From Methylobacterium sp. (GTDB taxonomy: Bacteria; Pseudomonadota; Alphaproteobacteria; Rhizobiales; Beijerinckiaceae): a stretch of DNA of 58,126 bases. Each line of letters starts with the position of its first letter. Position 1 is the stretch's first letter. Positions 55,314 through 58,126 of the stretch are shown here, piece by piece. The translations under genes were made by a program, and so were the position numbers. The notes beneath the pieces were generated by a model. That model was not told the origin of the DNA. It did no database searches and saw only the letters and a program-made list of their open reading frames with translations. Where the stretch lies: NCBI RefSeq assembly GCF_019745455.1, contig NZ_JAIETD010000004.1, forward strand, positions 1-58,126, in the 5' to 3' direction.

Positions 55314-56012
55314 ATGGGTTTGCTCGATCAGGTCATCGGCGGGGTCCTGGGCCAGGTTCTGGGCGGCCAGCGCGGTCATGAGCAAGACGGCAGGGGGGCT
55401 CCCGGCGGCCTGGGCGGAGCGATGTCGCCCATCGTCCAGGCCGTGCTCATGCTCCTCCTGCAGAAGGGAATGAGCGGAGGCTTCGGTGATATCTTCGGGG
55501 GTGGCCAGGGCGCGCCCCGACAGGCTCCGCAACACGTTCCCGACGGCGGCGATCTCGGCGGGTTCGGCCAGGATCGCGGGTCCTACCGTGGCTCGGAAGG
55601 CGGCGGTGGCGAGTTCGGCGACCTCGCCGGGATGCTCGACGGCCCGGGCGGTGCCTCGCCCAACCCACCTGGACACGATTCCGGTGCTGGCCCCTATTCC
55701 GGTCTCGACCGCGAGCCTGCCGACGCGCAGGGCGGCATCAATGGAGGTCTCGAGGACCTCATCGGTCGTTTCCAGCGCGGCGGCATCGGCGACGTGATGG
55801 AATCCTGGATTGGCCGTGGACAGAACCGGCCGGTCCAGCCGAATCAGCTCGGCGATGCCCTCGGCCCACAGACTGTCGACGCCCTTCAAAGCCAGACGGG
55901 CCTCGATCGGGACACCCTGCTGTCGCAGCTCTCGCAGGTGCTCCCGGGGATCATCGACGGCCTGACGCCTCAGGGCCGGAAGCCCGGCCCCGAGGAGATC
56001 CGCCACTGGTGA
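55314..56012 (+). CDS. YidB-like (DUF937) protein
   Basis: 232 residues from the ATG at 55314 (MGLLDQVIGGVLGQVLGG), the typical YidB start. A Gly/Gln-rich middle (30-145) precedes the conserved C-terminal half: GGLEDLIGRFQRGGIGDVMESWIG, then GQNRPVQPNQLGDALG and GLDRDTLLSQLSQVLPGIIDGLTPQG. The function is unknown, although homologues are widespread in proteobacteria. It is convergent with mgtE, four bases apart. Confidence 0.9.
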   Translation: MGLLDQVIGGVLGQVLGGQRGHEQDGRGAPGGLGGAMSPIVQAVLMLLLQKGMSGGFGDIFGGGQGAPRQAPQHVPDGGDLGGFGQDRGSYRGSEGGGGEFGDLAGMLDGPGGASPNPPGHDSGAGPYSGLDREPADAQGGINGGLEDLIGRFQRGGIGDVMESWIGRGQNRPVQPNQLGDALGPQTVDALQSQTGLDRDTLLSQLSQVLPGIIDGLTPQGRKPGPEEIRHW

Positions 56013-56016
56013 GACG

Positions 56017-57387
56017 TCACAGCAGCGTCCCGCGCAGGATCACCATGGCGACGCTGAAATAGATGACGAGGCCCGTGACGTCGACGAGGGTCGCCACGAA
56101 GGGCGCCGAGGCCGTCGCCGGGTCGAAACCGAGGCGCTGAAGGACGAAGGGCAGCATCGACCCGGTAAGCGAGCCGAAGGTGACGATGCCAACGAGGGCG
56201 GCTCCAACGGTTGCAGCCACTAGGATCCAGTGCTCGCCGTAATCGTAGAGCCCCGCCTTCTGCCAAATCGTGATCCGCAGGATGCCGATGAGGCCGAGGA
56301 TCGCCCCGAGCAGCATTCCGGTGGGCAATTCGCGCAAGGCAACGCGCCACCAATCCCGCAGACGGATCTCGTGGAGAGCGAGCGCCCGGATCAAGAGCGA
56401 CGTCGCCTGACTTCCCGAATTACCGCCCGAGCTCATGATGAGCGGGATGAAAAGGGTCAGGACGATCGCCTTTTCAAGCTCACCCTCGAAACCCTGCATG
56501 GCGGTGGCGGTCATCATCTCGCCGAGGAACAGGGCGCAGAGCCACCCTGCCCGCTTCCGGATCATCGTGAGGAAGCCGATATCCATGTAGGGCTCGGGCA
56601 GCGCCTCCATGCCGCCGAAGCGCTGAACGTCCTGCGTCTGCTTCTCGACCATGGCGTCGATCATGTCGTCGACGGTCACGATGCCGATCAGGTGGCCGAC
56701 GGCATCGATCACCGGCAGGGCCAGGAGATCGTATTTCGAAATCAGCCGGGCGGCCTGCTCGCGGCTGGCGGTCGGCGAGACCGCGAGCGGCCTCCTCCCC
56801 GGGGCTACGCTGAGCACGTTGTCCTCCGGGTTGCCCGAGATGAGCCGGCGCAGGGGAACCGCCTTGGTCAGGGCTTGCGTGCGCGGATCGAGGACGAAGA
56901 TCGCGTAGATCGTCTCGCGGGTCTTCTCGACGTGGCGGACGTGGTCGAGGGTCTGCTGCACGGTCCAACTGCCCGGGACGGCGACGAACTCCGTCGTCAT
57001 CAGCGAGCCGACGCTCTCCTCGCCATAGGCGCTGAGGCGGTCGACGGCCCCGCGGGTCTCGGCGTCGAGGCGGGCGCGCAGGTCGGAGCGCCCAGGCTCC
57101 TCGATCTCGCGAAAGACGTCGGTGATCCTGTCGGCGGACATGCCTGTCAGGTAGGACGCGACGCGGTCGCGCGGAAGCATCTCGATGATGTCGGCGACCG
57201 AGTCGAGTTCGGGCTGATCGAGCACCTCTACCGCCCGGTCATGCGGGAGGCCGAGGATGATGGCGGCGGCGACTTCAGGGGCCTCGTCGTTGAGCGATTC
57301 GACGATGTCGGGTGCGCGCTCGTCGGCGAGGCGCGCGGACAGGACCGAGGGGTCGATGGTGCCGAGCATCGAGGCCAGGGCATTCAT
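56017..57387 (-). CDS. mgtE: Magnesium transporter MgtE
   Basis: 456 residues. N domain of superhelical repeats (LNDEAPEVAAAIILGLPHDRAVEVLDQ), two CBS domains (about 135-255, with MTTEFVAVPGSWTVQQ and VTVDDMIDAM), a plug helix and five membrane helices ending at the C-terminus, with the pore motif MSSGGNSGSQ and NxGxQ type ligands. It imports Mg2+ in a gated way: high cytosolic Mg2+ closes it through the N/CBS domains. Divergent from pqqA. Confidence 0.95.
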   Translation of the reverse strand: MNALASMLGTIDPSVLSARLADERAPDIVESLNDEAPEVAAAIILGLPHDRAVEVLDQPELDSVADIIEMLPRDRVASYLTGMSADRITDVFREIEEPGRSDLRARLDAETRGAVDRLSAYGEESVGSLMTTEFVAVPGSWTVQQTLDHVRHVEKTRETIYAIFVLDPRTQALTKAVPLRRLISGNPEDNVLSVAPGRRPLAVSPTASREQAARLISKYDLLALPVIDAVGHLIGIVTVDDMIDAMVEKQTQDVQRFGGMEALPEPYMDIGFLTMIRKRAGWLCALFLGEMMTATAMQGFEGELEKAIVLTLFIPLIMSSGGNSGSQATSLLIRALALHEIRLRDWWRVALRELPTGMLLGAILGLIGILRITIWQKAGLYDYGEHWILVAATVGAALVGIVTFGSLTGSMLPFVLQRLGFDPATASAPFVATLVDVTGLVIYFSVAMVILRGTLL

Positions 57388-57872
57388 GGGCTCACCTTGC
57401 GATGTCGGCCGTCGGCGGCCGGTCGCAGCGAGCCGCCTAGCGGCCTATGGCGAGCGTCAGGCGATCGAGGCGGCTCGGACGGCGTCCGGCTTGTTGATGG
57501 AAAGGGGACTGTCGCTGGGCATCAGGCATATGCTGAATGGGGAAAGCCCGTTCGGCGAACGCGGGGCGCGCCGAAGAAGCGGCGCGGCTTTGCGCCTGCG
57601 AAATGGCTCCGTCAAGCGAAAAAACGATCGATACGCCGCCGGAATCGAAAGGCCGCTTCGCATTCTGTCGGCTCGCTGGACTATTCTGCTGAACGCGGAG
57701 CAAGACCGCTAACGCACCGTAAGCGCTGCCGTTTCTCTGCACTATCGCTCCATGATCGGCCACAGGCTCCGAGAGCTCCCATCATCCTATGAGAAATATA
57801 AGTGTAGCGCCCGCTTGTATTGCGTCCAACACATCGCCTATATCTCGGTGGTCAGCGAGAAGGAGTTACACC
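57388..57872. other. Intergenic region upstream of pqqA
   Basis: 485 bases between mgtE and the first pqqA. The open frames on both strands (57437-57763 minus, part of 57257-57712 plus) are Arg/Ser-rich with no ribosome binding sites, so no gene is called. The right-hand 120 bases are clearly more AT-rich and hold a candidate promoter (57815-57844) and the pqqA leader. The rest is unexplained. Confidence 0.55.
57815..57844 (+). promoter_or_regulatory. Candidate promoter of pqqA
   Basis: TTGTAT (57815-57820), 18 bases, TATATC (57839-57844) give a moderate sigma-70-like match 29 bases before the first pqqA ATG. The AT-rich context supports promoter function. An upstream start site with a longer leader cannot be excluded. 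Confidence 0.4.
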
Positions 57873-57962
57873 ATGACGTGGTCTGCCCCCATCGTTCAGG
57901 AAGTTTGCGTCGGCATGGAAGTCACGAGCTACGACTCCGCCGAGATCGACACCTTCAACTGA
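57873..57962 (+). CDS. pqqA: PQQ precursor peptide PqqA, copy 1
   Basis: 29 residues, with AAGGAG eight bases upstream of the ATG. PqqA is the ribosomal substrate for pyrroloquinoline quinone. The Glu16 and Tyr20 of GMEVTSYDSAEID are cross-linked by the radical SAM enzyme PqqE with PqqD and then cut out. Both residues are present. Compared with copy 2 it has Gln9, Cys12 and Asp21 in place of Asn9, Ser12 and Glu21. In methylotrophs PQQ serves methanol dehydrogenases. Confidence 0.96.
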   Translation: MTWSAPIVQEVCVGMEVTSYDSAEIDTFN

Positions 57963-57972
57963 AGGGTCGCCG

Positions 57973-57984
57973 CCCTATATAGGG
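57973..57984. promoter_or_regulatory. 12-base palindrome between the two pqqA genes
   Basis: CCCTATATAGGG is a perfect palindrome 11 bases after copy 1. It could be an operator, a small hairpin that stops or processes the mRNA, or part of a promoter (TATATA as -10) for copy 2. The half-site CCTATAT also occurs at the candidate -10 region of copy 1 (57837-57843). Confidence 0.45.
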
Positions 57985-58033
57985 TGCAACGTCAAGCATC
58001 GTCCCTATCAACACCTATTGTGAGGAAAGCGCC

Positions 58034-58123
58034 ATGACCTGGTCTGCCCCGATCGTCAACGAAGTCTCCGTCGGCATGGAAGTCACGAGCTACGAGTCGG
58101 CCGAGATCGATACCTTCAACTAA
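58034..58123 (+). CDS. pqqA: PQQ precursor peptide PqqA, copy 2
   Basis: 29 residues, stop TAA three bases before the window end, with GAGGAAA upstream of the ATG. Glu16 and Tyr20 are intact (GMEVTSYESAEID), so it is also a usable PQQ precursor. It differs from copy 1 at three residues and at many third codon positions, so the duplication is not recent. The pqqB-E genes would be expected to the right, outside the window. Confidence 0.96.
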   Translation: MTWSAPIVNEVSVGMEVTSYESAEIDTFN

Positions 58124-58126
58124 GGT

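Noticed and set aside
57437..57763. A 108-codon frame between mgtE and pqqA
   Set aside because: Arg/Ser-rich composition, no ribosome binding site, no motif, and a competing frame on the other strand.

Overview
The window looks like the chromosome of a Methylobacterium/Methylorubrum-type alphaproteobacterium (order Hyphomicrobiales). The evidence is very high GC, two tandem pqqA genes for the PQQ cofactor at the right edge, the rplU-rpmA-obgE-proBA-nadD-rsfS-rlmH gene order, tamAB next to dsbA-aroQ-accBC, and two sequences that match the alphaproteobacterial general-stress (EcfG) promoter. No rRNA, tRNA, CRISPR, prophage or intact insertion sequence was seen. Most of the window is housekeeping chromosome.

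Layout. 1-8.7 kb: small exported or unknown proteins, argB, a HAD nucleotidase overlapping a minimal zincin, an O-antigen ligase-like membrane protein, DUF2937, a WD40 gene paired with a small Cys-motif protein, a decayed DUF1275 gene, a single-domain response regulator, and a ROK-like kinase whose motifs run in circularly permuted order. 8.7-20.3 kb (minus strand): one long co-directional block, read from right to left as rplU, rpmA, obgE, proB, proA, nadD, rsfS, rlmH, envC-like, ctpA, divergent polysaccharide deacetylase, rppH, DUF2939. It joins ribosome biogenesis, proline and NAD synthesis, cell-wall remodelling and mRNA 5'-end decay. 20.6-26.3 kb: an OppBC-type permease pair with no visible ATPase or binding protein, an MFS transporter, an SDR, tadA, and a stress unit (CsbD-like plus DUF1328) behind an EcfG-type promoter. 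26.4-33.3 kb: a pseudouridine synthase with a long Arg/Gly-rich tail, rsmD, a spore-photoproduct-lyase-family radical SAM gene convergent with uvsE (UV damage endonuclease), and mutL upstream of uvsE. Together these make a DNA-repair neighbourhood. 33.4-40.5 kb: two histidine-bearing membrane proteins divergent from a TetR regulator, then envelope genes (BBP2-type barrel, Omp19/Inh lipoprotein, ZnuD-like TonB receptor). 40.6-56 kb: DUF6481, tamA-tamB, dsbA-like, aroQ, accB, accC, an EcfG-type exported protein, uvrB and a YidB-like protein. 56-58.1 kb: mgtE, a 485-base leader region, then pqqA twice.

The observations most worth following are the permuted ROK-like kinase (7614-8687), a cruciform-type palindromic repeat read in frame near the start of tamB (about 43577-43711) with a similar N-terminal insertion in the EnvC-like gene, the SPL-family/uvsE pair, the duplicated pqqA with a 12-base palindrome between the copies, and two exact GGAAC-N16-CGTT promoters.
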